Shown here: positions 36,488 through 44,536 of the stretch, in pieces | Layout of the letters: each line of letters opens with the position of its first letter | How positions within the stretch are numbered: the first letter of the stretch is position 1 | Source of the DNA: Elusimicrobiota bacterium | GTDB taxonomy: Bacteria > Elusimicrobiota > Elusimicrobia > UBA1565 > JACRDR01 | DNA length: 64,000 nucleotides | Direction of reading: 5' to 3' | NCBI GenBank assembly: GCA_016194745.1 | Contig: JACQBA010000005.1 | Coordinates: 156,884 to 220,883, forward strand | Notes under the pieces: generated by a model | The model's input: the letters and a program-made list of their open reading frames with translations, nothing else | Databases searched by the model: none | What the model was told of the DNA's origin: nothing | Translations under genes and position numbers: made by a program

Positions 36488-37806
36488 GCGGATCGCGCTT
36501 CGGGGATCGTCGCTGCCTGAAGGCCGTCGGGATACCGGGTAGCCTTGCGTCGACGAACCGAGGTGAGGAGGTCGAGCAGATACGGCAATCCGAGGACGAT
36601 CGGAATCCACAGCCCGATGACGTGGTGGCGAATCGCCGTGCCGTAATTGATTGTCCCCATCGCCCACAGCAGGGAAAGCGCAAGGTATAGAGTGATGAGG
36701 TAGCCGTATACTCTGGAGTCATGCGCCTTCATCCTACGCCACGCCAATACGGAACAGAGGATAAGTACGGCCCGTACGATCGCGTCGACGCAGGCGAACG
36801 CGTCGAAGGCATTGTGCACCTGCCACGGAAAGGGCGCCATCATGTAGTAGACGAAAACGGTTGCGCCGGTAATCGCCAAGGAGACGGGGGAGCTTCGATC
36901 GAGCGATACTCCATATTCGGCGCGCGCGCCCTTGAGGCTGCGCTCGCGGTACGTCGCCGCCGACTCCATCGCGTCGCCGCTCGCCATGGAGGCGAAGGTC
37001 GGAGCCCCGGGTATGAGTTCGGTCGACATGACCGTGATGATCGAACCGAGAATGAGGACCGAAAGGGCGATGCCGATCACGCGCGAGGAGGCGGCGCGTG
37101 ATTGGCGCCCGATGCGCACGACCACCGCGTAGTTGACGAAGAACGGCACGAACACCATCATCGCTTTGTGCAATATCGCGAGGAGGAGGGCGGAGGCGAG
37201 CCCGCCGAGCAGCGCGATGGGATCGGTGGTCGTTCGAAACAAGAGAAATCCGTACGTCGCCGTCAGGAAGAACAGCGTCTCCCACGCCTCCCGCATCGTG
37301 AACGAGCCGAACAGGGCGAGGGCGGGCGCCAAGCCGTACGCGAGGACGCAGGCCGCGCGGTGGCGCGTCACTCCGAGAAGGTCCATCATCTTGACCAGGA
37401 CGATGCACGACAGCGCGAACGCGAATACCGAGGTCTCCTCGCCCATGAAGTGCGAGGGTCCGAGCGCCCGGTACAGGAGTCCGAGCGCGTTGGAGTAGAA
37501 CTCGGAGCCGACAGCGAAGCGGAGGCTGCCTTCCGTCGCGAGCAGCACGCCGGTCTCGTGGAACACGGAGGCGTCCTCGGCCGCGCCGGGAAGAAGGGAG
37601 AAGTACGAGTTCATGGCCGCGACCGTATGATGCAGGAACAGGGAGATGAAGATGGCGCTGATGATCCGCAGGCCCGGCTTGGAGCCGAGGAAGATCGGGA
37701 TGATGGTGAAGCTGAGGAACGCGAGGACCCAGCCCGCCCAGTCGAGCGGGAACACGCTGATGGCGGCCGCGATGAAGACGATCGGAAAGAGGATATAGAG
37801 CATCAT
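36475..37806 (-). CDS. Wzy/EpsG-like membrane polymerase candidate
   Basis: Protein of 443 residues with about 11 hydrophobic segments and no soluble domain. It lies among polysaccharide genes next to an O-antigen-ligase-like gene, and the layout (large extracytoplasmic loops around residues 70-110 and 270-310) fits a repeat-unit polymerase. Sequence motifs of Wzy proteins are too weak to confirm this by eye; an unrelated GT-C transferase is the alternative. Two adjacent ATG codons (37806 and 37803) could start it. The stop overlaps the DUF4838 gene. Confidence 0.6.
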   Translation of the reverse strand: MMLYILFPIVFIAAAISVFPLDWAGWVLAFLSFTIIPIFLGSKPGLRIISAIFISLFLHHTVAAMNSYFSLLPGAAEDASVFHETGVLLATEGSLRFAVGSEFYSNALGLLYRALGPSHFMGEETSVFAFALSCIVLVKMMDLLGVTRHRAACVLAYGLAPALALFGSFTMREAWETLFFLTATYGFLLFRTTTDPIALLGGLASALLLAILHKAMMVFVPFFVNYAVVVRIGRQSRAASSRVIGIALSVLILGSIITVMSTELIPGAPTFASMASGDAMESAATYRERSLKGARAEYGVSLDRSSPVSLAITGATVFVYYMMAPFPWQVHNAFDAFACVDAIVRAVLILCSVLAWRRMKAHDSRVYGYLITLYLALSLLWAMGTINYGTAIRHHVIGLWIPIVLGLPYLLDLLTSVRRRKATRYPDGLQAATIPEARSAWNS

Positions 37807-37809
37807 GGC

Positions 37810-39603
37810 CTAGATTTCCGGCGGCTTCGGCTTGAGCGACCGTAGCGTGCGCGCGCGCTGGATGAGCTCCGTCGCGTCGGCTTTGCGTTCCAAGCGCCAC
37901 AGGAGGGCGCCGGTCATGAACAGATAGTCGGGATTGAGCGGCTCCTCTCGGGTCGCGAGCGTCGCGTACTGCAGTCCTCTCCGCCAGGACGCAGCCCCCT
38001 GCTTCGGAGCGGCGTCGCCCGCCTGCAGGTAATGGTAGGCGAGGCGGTTGAGCCGGCTGGGCCGACGGTCCCACAGCCACGCGCGCGTGAGACGCTCCGC
38101 GCGGCGATCCTGCTGTCGCGGGAGCGTCGAAGCGGAGAACCATCCGGCGGCGGCCGGCTTGGCCGCCAGCAAGGTCAAGACGCACAACACTCCGGCCGCG
38201 GACCCGCGCAGCGTGTCCCATTGGACGTCCACATGCTCCTGCGGCCGTTGCTTGTGCGCCCAGGCCGGAGCCGCGGCGAGCCAGCCGAGCAAAAGGAGGA
38301 ACACGGCCGCGTTGGCCGGGATCTGCGCGGGAAAATCGACAACGCAATGCGCGCTGAAGAAGAGGGACGCGGCCAGCACGCCCCCCAGCAGCGAACGCAT
38401 CTCCGAGGAGCGCGCGTCGCGCCATGTCCGCGCCCCGGCGAAGATCGTCGCCAGAATCAGCCAAGCCCAGCCGAGCAGCGCGGGCAGCCCGCCTTGGACC
38501 GTCCATTCCAGCCAATCGTTGTGGGCGTGCTCGGCGAGCCCGTAGATGGAACTCTCCTCATAGGCGGAGAAAGTCGACGGAAACGTGCCGAGGCCCCAGC
38601 CGAGGTACGGCGCGTCCGCCAACATGCGCATGCCGCTTCGGAAGAAGGAGATGCGGTTCGCCGCGGAGGCGTCGATTTTAGCCCCCGGACGGCGGTTTTC
38701 CACCAAGTTGCGCCGGATCGTGAGGGCGCCGAGCCCGACGACGACGGCGACCGCGAGGTAGAGCATCCAGCGGTGGAGGCGGTCCGGCAGCCCCGTGGCG
38801 GTCAGGGCGACGAGAGCGCAACCCGCGGCGGCGAGGGCGACGAACGCGCCTCGCGACGCGCAGACCCACAGACCCGCCGCGCAGACCCAGAGCAGGAGGA
38901 AGATGCCCGCCTGCTGCGCTATCTGGGCCAGCGGCAGGGTCTGGAAGGCGTCGATCTTGATCAGCCGCATCCGGGAGCGGAAGATGGCCGCTCCCACGCA
39001 CAGCCCCATGCCGATGATCGACGCGGCATGGTCGCGGTTGTAGTATGGGCCGAAGGGACTCGCCGCCGACGGGATCGGGCGCACGCCGTAGAGCGCCCGC
39101 GCTCCGACGGCCTTGTGGGCCAACCCGACGATCGCGACCGCGCTTGCGGCGAGGAAGAACGCCCACGCCATCCGGCGCGCGGCCGCCGCGTCGCGAAGCG
39201 CGCGCGTCGCGCACCAGGCGAGGCAGCCGAGACTCGACCACAGGAGCAGCGCTTCTTGCGTCGCCTGGGCGTCGGCCGTGAAAATCTCCGTGAATCGCGG
39301 CGCGTCCGGCAGGACGGGCGAGCACAACTGCGCCAGGCCGATCGCGATCATGATCCCTAGACCGATCATCAGATGCACGGGCGCCGGCGCGGCTTGCCTT
39401 CGAAAGAGCGCGATCAGGCAGAGCCCGAAGCCGGTCGCCTCGAGGAGGGACACGGCCAGCCGGTCGACGCAGCCGAACGCCAGAGGGGCCGCGACGATCG
39501 TCGATAAGATGACCGTCTCGATGACCGAGGAAGAGACCCGCAGGCGCCGGATCGTCTCGCGACCGGGGTCCCGTTCAGGCTCCTCCGGGTCCGGGTCGCG
39601 CAT
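37810..39603 (-). CDS. O-antigen ligase / Wzy_C-like membrane protein with C-terminal TPR
   Basis: Protein of 597 residues. About 12 transmembrane helices cover residues 25-450, with a Wzy_C/WaaL-like periplasmic loop (GMRMLADAPYLGWGLGTFPSTF, then HAHNDWLEWTVQGGLPALLG). The H-N-D-W-L-E segment is the signature of the O-antigen ligase/polymerase family. The last ~130 residues are soluble with TPR-like helices (REEPLNPDYLFMTGALLWRLE). It either polymerises repeat units or ligates finished chains. It starts at ATG 39603, overlapping the kinase gene stop, in the minus-strand export operon. Confidence 0.85.
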   Translation of the reverse strand: MRDPDPEEPERDPGRETIRRLRVSSSVIETVILSTIVAAPLAFGCVDRLAVSLLEATGFGLCLIALFRRQAAPAPVHLMIGLGIMIAIGLAQLCSPVLPDAPRFTEIFTADAQATQEALLLWSSLGCLAWCATRALRDAAAARRMAWAFFLAASAVAIVGLAHKAVGARALYGVRPIPSAASPFGPYYNRDHAASIIGMGLCVGAAIFRSRMRLIKIDAFQTLPLAQIAQQAGIFLLLWVCAAGLWVCASRGAFVALAAAGCALVALTATGLPDRLHRWMLYLAVAVVVGLGALTIRRNLVENRRPGAKIDASAANRISFFRSGMRMLADAPYLGWGLGTFPSTFSAYEESSIYGLAEHAHNDWLEWTVQGGLPALLGWAWLILATIFAGARTWRDARSSEMRSLLGGVLAASLFFSAHCVVDFPAQIPANAAVFLLLLGWLAAAPAWAHKQRPQEHVDVQWDTLRGSAAGVLCVLTLLAAKPAAAGWFSASTLPRQQDRRAERLTRAWLWDRRPSRLNRLAYHYLQAGDAAPKQGAASWRRGLQYATLATREEPLNPDYLFMTGALLWRLERKADATELIQRARTLRSLKPKPPEI

Positions 39604-41336
39604 CAGGAAGCTCTTTTAAACAGCCCCTCTCGCTCCGTGTATTGAGCGTAGTAGTACTGGTCGTAATGATAGCCGCCGGCGTAGCTGAGTCCGCCTAGCT
39701 CGCTCACGTTCACGATGACGCCGAGGACGTTTATTCCGCCCGTGTCCAGGCGGGAGCACGCGGCGCGGATGATGGGAGCGAGCGTCCGTCCCGAGCGCAC
39801 GACGTAGACCGCCGCGTGGATGTATCGACCCCAGAGGAGCGTGTCGCTGATGGGGAAAACCGGCGTGCAGTCCACGAATACGCGGTCGTAATGCTCCTTC
39901 GCCCACGAGACGAGGGCGGGGAGCCGCGGCGTGTTGAGGAGCTCCGACGGGTTCGGCGGCCGGGTGCCGCAGGGCAGGACGCTCAAGTTGTGCACGTCCG
40001 TCTTGTGCACGTGCTCGGCCATCTTCTCGACTGGCCAAGTCCCGGCGAGATAGTCGGAAAGACCGTGATCGCTGGGGAGGCCGAAGGTCTTGTGCAGCTT
40101 GGGCCGGCGCAGGTCCCCGTCGATGAGCAGCACCCGCTCTCCGAGCTGTGCGTACGCCACCGAGAGGTTCGAGGAGACGAAGCTCTTGCCTTCCTCCTGG
40201 ACGGTGCTCGTGATGATGAGCGCCTTCGAGCGCTCGTTGACGCTCGCCAGGTCCGTCATCGTCCGGAGGTTGCGGAACGCCTCGCTGGTGAGCGAGGGCT
40301 CCTTGAGGGTCAGGGCCTCGTAGACTTTGTTCTTGCTCTTCACGCGGGTGCGCGGGACGATCCCCAGGAAGGGCCGGCGCAGCCGCTGCTGTACCTCTTC
40401 CTCCGTGCGCACCGACTGGTCGAGGAGGTCCACGAACAGCGCCGCGAAGATGCCGAAGACGAGGCCTCCCAGAATGCCGAGGAGAAGCGTGATGGGTTTG
40501 TTGGGCTTGACCGGCTTTTCCGGCGAGGTCGTCGCGCCGATCACGCGGACGTTGTTGCCGAGCAGCTCTCCCGAGAGCTCCGTCTTCACGCTCGACATGA
40601 CGTTCTGCACCTCTTGATCGAGCATCTTCTGGAGAGACGAGAGGCGCGAGCGGGCCGCGATGATCTGCGGGTGGTGCGGCGTATAGTGCATCGTCATGTC
40701 CGCGATCTGGCCCTCGAGCGTGATCTTCTGCTCCTTGAGGGTCTGGATGAGCTTGTTGTCGACCACGGACGGGAGGGCGTCGAAGGCGCGCTTGGGATCG
40801 CCGTTTCGGTTTTTGTTCTGCAGGGCCTGGAGCACCTGACGTGACATGAAGAGCGAGCTCGAGAGGTTTTGGTCGACGTAATAGCGCGCGAGCGTGCCGG
40901 AGACCTTGATCGCCAGGTCGGGGTCGTGGCTGCGGACCTGCACGTAGATGAGGCGAGTCTTCGGCACGGGGACGATCGCGACCGCCTCGGAGAGCTTGCG
41001 CAGCCCCTGCGGCGGCTCGAAGTCCTCCGTCTTCACGAGCCTCAGGTCGTCGTAGACCTTCTGCAGCAGCGTCGTGTTCTTCAGGAGGTGGATCTGCGTG
41101 CGGAAATACTCCTCGTCCCAATTGTCCACGATCCCGCCCTGCGTGCCGCCGATCGCGGTGGCGCCCGGCTTCTCGATGTCGACGAGCGTATCGCCTTGAA
41201 ACACGGGCCGCGTCACGTCGATGTAGAGGACGGAGCTCGCGGCGCAGATGAACCAAACCGAGGCGAAAATCCAGCGGCGTCGCGACAGCGCTTGGAGATA
41301 CTCGGACAAATTGAGTTCGACGTCGGCTGCGTCCAT
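39603..41336 (-). CDS. Wzc-type chain-length determinant / tyrosine autokinase
   Basis: Polysaccharide co-polymerase of 577 residues with a fused BY-kinase. The Wzz domain lies between two membrane helices (about 24-44 and 300-325, the latter preceded by SPEKPVKPNKP). The kinase domain has Walker A ITSTVQEEGKSFVSSNL (the usual GEGKS is EEGKS here), Walker A' VLLIDGDLRRPKLH, and a Walker B-like VFVDCTPVFPISD. The C-terminus is a tyrosine cluster (YHYDQYYYAQY), the autophosphorylation site. Kinase state would control polymer length and export through Wza; the phosphatase at 44084-44536 is its likely partner. Confidence 0.93.
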   Translation of the reverse strand: MDAADVELNLSEYLQALSRRRWIFASVWFICAASSVLYIDVTRPVFQGDTLVDIEKPGATAIGGTQGGIVDNWDEEYFRTQIHLLKNTTLLQKVYDDLRLVKTEDFEPPQGLRKLSEAVAIVPVPKTRLIYVQVRSHDPDLAIKVSGTLARYYVDQNLSSSLFMSRQVLQALQNKNRNGDPKRAFDALPSVVDNKLIQTLKEQKITLEGQIADMTMHYTPHHPQIIAARSRLSSLQKMLDQEVQNVMSSVKTELSGELLGNNVRVIGATTSPEKPVKPNKPITLLLGILGGLVFGIFAALFVDLLDQSVRTEEEVQQRLRRPFLGIVPRTRVKSKNKVYEALTLKEPSLTSEAFRNLRTMTDLASVNERSKALIITSTVQEEGKSFVSSNLSVAYAQLGERVLLIDGDLRRPKLHKTFGLPSDHGLSDYLAGTWPVEKMAEHVHKTDVHNLSVLPCGTRPPNPSELLNTPRLPALVSWAKEHYDRVFVDCTPVFPISDTLLWGRYIHAAVYVVRSGRTLAPIIRAACSRLDTGGINVLGVIVNVSELGGLSYAGGYHYDQYYYAQYTEREGLFKRAS

Positions 41337-41345
41337 GGTAGTCTC

Positions 41346-42092
41346 CTAGAAGAGGCTCTGCGGTACGAAGACGACGTCGTTCGGCTGCAGCTGGAGATCC
41401 TTCTCCTTCTCGCCACGCTTGGTGATGGCGCTTACGTCGATCATGAGAATCTGGTTGCGGCCGTTGACGTTCCGCAGGACGCGGGTGCGGTCCACGCCGG
41501 CGACGGCGGTGAACCCCCCGGCCGTGCTGATGGCCTCGAGGGCGGTCAATCCGGCCTCGCGCGGGATCGGGTAGGCGCCGGGCTTGGTCACCTCGCCGAG
41601 CACGTAGATCTGTTTGCTGCCGTACTCCTCGATGAAGAGGGTGATCTGGGGGTCGACGAGGAAGCGGCGGAGCTTGTCCGAGATGAGGCTCTCCGCCTCG
41701 AGGATCGTCAGGCCGCCGATCTTGAGCGCCCCGATGAGCGGCATGGACACGGTCCCGTTCTGGCTGACGCGGACCTTTCGCGTGAGGTCGGGCTCGTGGT
41801 AGACGGTGATTTGGATAAGATCGGTCGGGCTGATGTGGTAGTCCGTCTTTTCCTTGGAGACCCGGGTAAGGGCCTCTGCGATCGCGTCCGATTCGGCTTT
41901 CTCCGCGGCCGCCTTCTTTTCCGCCGCGGCTTTCTGGGCGGCGGCGGCGGCCGCGGGATCCGAAGGCGCCGGGACGGCGGACGCTTGCTCGGCGGCTGGA
42001 GCCGTCGCGGGCGCAGACGGGGGCGCGGATGCGACGGGTTGGCCCGCGCATCCGACGAACACCAAGAGCAGCGACAGCAGAGGTCCTCGCAT
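41346..42092 (-). CDS. Wza-type polysaccharide export lipoprotein
   Basis: Protein of 248 residues with a lipoprotein signal peptide (LLSLLLVFVGC, lipobox Cys near residue 16). An Ala/Lys-rich linker (about 20-85) follows, then a Poly_export domain (YHISPTDLIQITVYHEPDLTRKVRVS) and SLBB-type repeats (KQIYVLGEVTKPGAYPI, GLTALEAISTAGG). It should form the periplasmic and outer-membrane channel with the Wzc-type kinase encoded next. The linker and small size place it with short Wza forms lacking the C-terminal amphipathic helix, so the outer-membrane pore may be supplied by the beta-barrel encoded just upstream. Confidence 0.92.
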   Translation of the reverse strand: MRGPLLSLLLVFVGCAGQPVASAPPSAPATAPAAEQASAVPAPSDPAAAAAAQKAAAEKKAAAEKAESDAIAEALTRVSKEKTDYHISPTDLIQITVYHEPDLTRKVRVSQNGTVSMPLIGALKIGGLTILEAESLISDKLRRFLVDPQITLFIEEYGSKQIYVLGEVTKPGAYPIPREAGLTALEAISTAGGFTAVAGVDRTRVLRNVNGRNQILMIDVSAITKRGEKEKDLQLQPNDVVFVPQSLF

Positions 42093-42154
42093 AAGCGATA
42101 GAGCGACAGAAGGCGGGAGTTCCGCCTTCGGGGCGTGAGCTAGGGCTCGGTAGG

Positions 42155-43414
42155 TCAGTACTTCAGCGCGAGCGAGACGGTCGTCCTGTGATCGTCGTAA
42201 TTGAACTGGCCGGTGAAGATGGAGTTTCGCTCGCGATGCTGATATTCGAGGCCGGTGGTGATCCATTCCTTGATGTCGTAGCTGAGCGTCGCGCCCTCTT
42301 GGTAAATATCATCCCTTCTCACGGCTGTCAAGCCCCCCGTGTTCTGCGCCTCGGAGTACTTGTTGACCGAGACCCCGGCGAACACGCCGGCGGTGAGCTT
42401 CCAGGGCAGCTTGTGCTTGGCCCGGATGAAGGCATCGTTGAAGATGTAGAAGCGGTCGATCGCGTCGCTGGACTCCTGGAGGCCGCGTCGCAGGTCGAGC
42501 TCGACGGTGGAGTGAATGGTCGGGACCCACGTGACCGCCGTGCCGACGGTCCAGTTGCGGGTGATGCGGCTCGTCGTCGGGACCGCGTCCTGGTTGTAGC
42601 GGCGATAGACGAAGCCGGTCTGCACCTGGCCGAACACTTTCTGGAGGAGCTGTCCCTCGATCCCCGCGTCGAACTGCTCGGAGCGGTTGTTCTTGTCGAG
42701 CGCCGCCGGGATCGGGTAGTGGATGATCTCGTGGTGGTAGGCGCCGTAGACGTTCGTTTTGGGCTGGACCTTGTATCCCAACTTGCCGCCGAACCGGTTC
42801 GTATTGTGGTTCAAGGCCTGGGCGAACGCCGGGTTGAGGTACTTGTCTACTTGGTTCGTGTAGTCGATGCCCGCGATGAGGCGGCCATGCTCTGGTCCGT
42901 AGGTGGCCGCCGCGTTGAAGCGGTTGCGCCACCGGCGCTGACGCTGGACCAATTCCGAGAATGCCGGGTCGGTCGTGTTCTGGTAGTAGTCGTCGAACGA
43001 GAGGCCGATGCCGTGGGCGCCCTTGTAGTTGTAGCCGAGGGCCGCGTCCTGGCTCGTGTTGTTGTTGACGCTCGACTGCTGGCTGTAGAGGTCCGAGTTG
43101 AACTCGTAGCCGGCCGCGAGCGTCTGCAGCTTGCCGATCGGCTGCTTGACGGCAAGGCCGAGCGTGTTGCGGGTGATCCAAGAGCCCAGCACGCCGCCGC
43201 CGACTCTGGCGCCGTTCGCCTGGTCTCGGGGGACGAGGTAGATGTTGGAATCGTAGGTTTCCGCCAACTTGTAGTAAGGGTGGAATTCAGTCCGTCCGGC
43301 ACGGAAGCCAGGCGTCTTGATGGTATCAAGGTCCTGGAGCGACAGCGCGTTCGCGGCGCTCTGGAGGACCAGCAGGGCTGCGATCGTGCCAGCGAGGGCG
43401 CGATGGATTTTCAT
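42155..43414 (-). CDS. Outer-membrane beta-barrel protein of exopolysaccharide locus
   Basis: Protein of 419 residues with a signal peptide (about 1-23). The rest is alternating hydrophobic/aromatic strands throughout (FHPYYKLAETYDSNIYLVP and many similar), ending in an aromatic-hydrophobic last strand DHRTTVSLALKY, as expected for an outer-membrane barrel. Similar barrel proteins occur beside Wza/Wzc genes in many exopolysaccharide loci and may form the outer pore. A strong AAGGAG ribosome-binding site precedes ATG 43414. The intrinsic terminator at 43455-43484 lies just upstream, so expression may depend on read-through. Confidence 0.85.
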   Translation of the reverse strand: MKIHRALAGTIAALLVLQSAANALSLQDLDTIKTPGFRAGRTEFHPYYKLAETYDSNIYLVPRDQANGARVGGGVLGSWITRNTLGLAVKQPIGKLQTLAAGYEFNSDLYSQQSSVNNNTSQDAALGYNYKGAHGIGLSFDDYYQNTTDPAFSELVQRQRRWRNRFNAAATYGPEHGRLIAGIDYTNQVDKYLNPAFAQALNHNTNRFGGKLGYKVQPKTNVYGAYHHEIIHYPIPAALDKNNRSEQFDAGIEGQLLQKVFGQVQTGFVYRRYNQDAVPTTSRITRNWTVGTAVTWVPTIHSTVELDLRRGLQESSDAIDRFYIFNDAFIRAKHKLPWKLTAGVFAGVSVNKYSEAQNTGGLTAVRRDDIYQEGATLSYDIKEWITTGLEYQHRERNSIFTGQFNYDDHRTTVSLALKY

Positions 43415-43454
43415 TATGTAATATCTCCTTAACTCGACGATTTTATTAAATTAA

Positions 43455-43484
43455 AGGGACCCAGCGCAAATGCGCTGGGTCCCT
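43455..43484 (-). terminator. Strong intrinsic terminator inside the export operon
   Basis: AGGGACCCAGCGCA / TGCGCTGGGTCCCT, a perfect 14-bp inverted repeat with a two-base AA centre (effectively a four-base loop). Read on the minus strand, the stem is followed by TTAATTTAATAAAAT (43454 downward), a T/A-rich tail. It lies 20 bases after the stop of the small Gly/Pro-rich gene and 40 bases before the beta-barrel start. Confidence 0.85.
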
Positions 43485-43504
43485 CCTGGTTGAAACTTAG
43501 CGGA

Positions 43505-43972
43505 TTAGTGGCTGTCCGGGAAGAACGTCTGCGGCGGTCCGGACTGCGATACGGTCGACCCGCCCTCGTCGCCCGGGTTCGGAAGGTCCTGGCCGGGGTT
43601 CGGGGTATCGCCGCCGCCGCCCTGATGGCCGGGGTCGTCGATGCCGGGGTTGGACGCGATGGTCTGTCCCGGGGGGCTGGAAGGCGCGTCTTTGAGGTCG
43701 GAGACGGCGTCCTTGATATCCTGTCCGGGCGGATTCACGCCGGATGCCGCTACCCGAGTGTTGGCCTCAGGACTTCCACCTACTGAAGGAAGGCCGGAGT
43801 TTCCGAGCTCGGAGGTGACCACCGAGGCTGGGGTCGCCGGGCTCGGAGCCGGAAGGTCCTTCCCCATTCTGCCGAAGAAGAAGGCACCGATCCCCAGCAA
43901 CATGAGAGCCGCGAGAATCGCTTTTCGCTTGTCCTTCTTGTCTTCGGTATTAGCTGCGCCGGGGTTCGCCAT
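43505..43972 (-). CDS. Small Gly/Pro-rich single-pass membrane protein
   Basis: Protein of 155 residues. A charged N-terminus (NTEDKKDKRK) is followed by one hydrophobic helix at about 18-36 (AILAALMLLGIGAFFFG) and then about 115 residues of low-complexity Gly/Pro/Asp/Ser sequence with PGQ and PNPG motifs (PPGQDIKDAVSDL, PNPGQDLPNPGDEGG). There is no C-terminal sorting signal of PEP-CTERM type. It has a very good ribosome-binding site (AGGAGGA before ATG 43972) and its own promoter at 43999-44066, and is followed by a strong terminator, so it is probably expressed above the downstream export genes. Function not recognised. Confidence 0.7.
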   Translation of the reverse strand: MANPGAANTEDKKDKRKAILAALMLLGIGAFFFGRMGKDLPAPSPATPASVVTSELGNSGLPSVGGSPEANTRVAASGVNPPGQDIKDAVSDLKDAPSSPPGQTIASNPGIDDPGHQGGGGDTPNPGQDLPNPGDEGGSTVSQSGPPQTFFPDSH

Positions 43973-43998
43973 TAATTTCCTCCTCTACCAATCCACGC

Positions 43999-44066
43999 AT
44001 TATAGAAAGAATTGCGTACCATGAACAAGGGACTTAAGACCTATTGACAGAATGGGTCTAAAGGCC
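43999..44066 (-). promoter_or_regulatory. Promoter with two 13-bp dyad sites (right end of exopolysaccharide locus)
   Basis: On the minus strand: site 1 GGCCTTTAGACCC (44066-44054), site 2 GGTCTTAAGTCCC (44041-44029), then TTGTTC as -35 (44028-44023) directly abutting site 2, an 18-base spacer, and a perfect -10 TATAAT (44004-43999). ATG 43972 follows with an AGGAGGA ribosome-binding site. The two sites start 25 bases apart. It matches the promoter at 24849-24913 element by element. Confidence 0.75.
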
Positions 44067-44083
44067 CTTGCGGAGACATCGGA

Positions 44084-44536
44084 TTATGTCTTCACTTGGG
44101 TGCCTTCGACGATCGCCCGGATGCCCGCGGCGATGAGGTCGCAGCACTCCTTGTATCGCTGGTCGGACTTGCCGATGGGGTCTTCCACGTCCCGCTTTCC
44201 CATGCCGGCGCCCTCTAGGAAGAGGGACATCTTCGCCTGATGCTCCGGGTAGAGCTCCTCGAGCACCTCCAGGTGGTTTTCGGCCATCGCGAAGACGTGT
44301 GTGGCCCATGCCATGTTCGGGCGCCCGACGAGTTTCGCCGTGTGGTTCACGTCCTGGATGCCGTACGCCGCCAGGGACTTCCGCACGCCCGAAGGCGTCT
44401 CGAAGAAATGCTGGGCGGCGATGCCGCACGAGCGCGCCTCCCAATCCTTTCCGGCCGCCGCGGCGTAATGGCGAAACAAGTATTCCGCCATCACGCTCCG
44501 GCAGCTGTTTCCGGTGCAGATGAAGAGGGCTTTCAT
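44084..44536 (-). CDS. Low-molecular-weight protein tyrosine phosphatase (Wzb-like)
   Basis: Protein of 150 residues with the P-loop CTGNSCRS (C7-x5-R13) at the N-terminus and the general acid in VEDPIG (D119). It should remove phosphate from the tyrosine cluster of the Wzc-type kinase, so the pair controls polymer assembly. Arsenate-reductase members share the fold, but the position next to the export operon favours the Wzb role. ATG 44536 overlaps the tsaC-type gene stop (ATGA), so it appears to be transcribed with the housekeeping genes upstream rather than with the export operon, whose promoter starts just after this gene. Confidence 0.88.
   Translation of the reverse strand: MKALFICTGNSCRSVMAEYLFRHYAAAAGKDWEARSCGIAAQHFFETPSGVRKSLAAYGIQDVNHTAKLVGRPNMAWATHVFAMAENHLEVLEELYPEHQAKMSLFLEGAGMGKRDVEDPIGKSDQRYKECCDLIAAGIRAIVEGTQVKT

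Noticed and set aside
39616..42051. 811-codon minus-strand frame running through the Wzc and Wza genes
   Set aside because: Low-complexity Arg/Gly/Pro translation and complete overlap with two unmistakable export proteins in another frame.
22926..43972. Exosortase/PEP-CTERM system associated with the exopolysaccharide locus
   Set aside because: No exosortase-like membrane protein and no protein with a C-terminal PEP motif, helix and basic tail was found, although the locus type often carries them.
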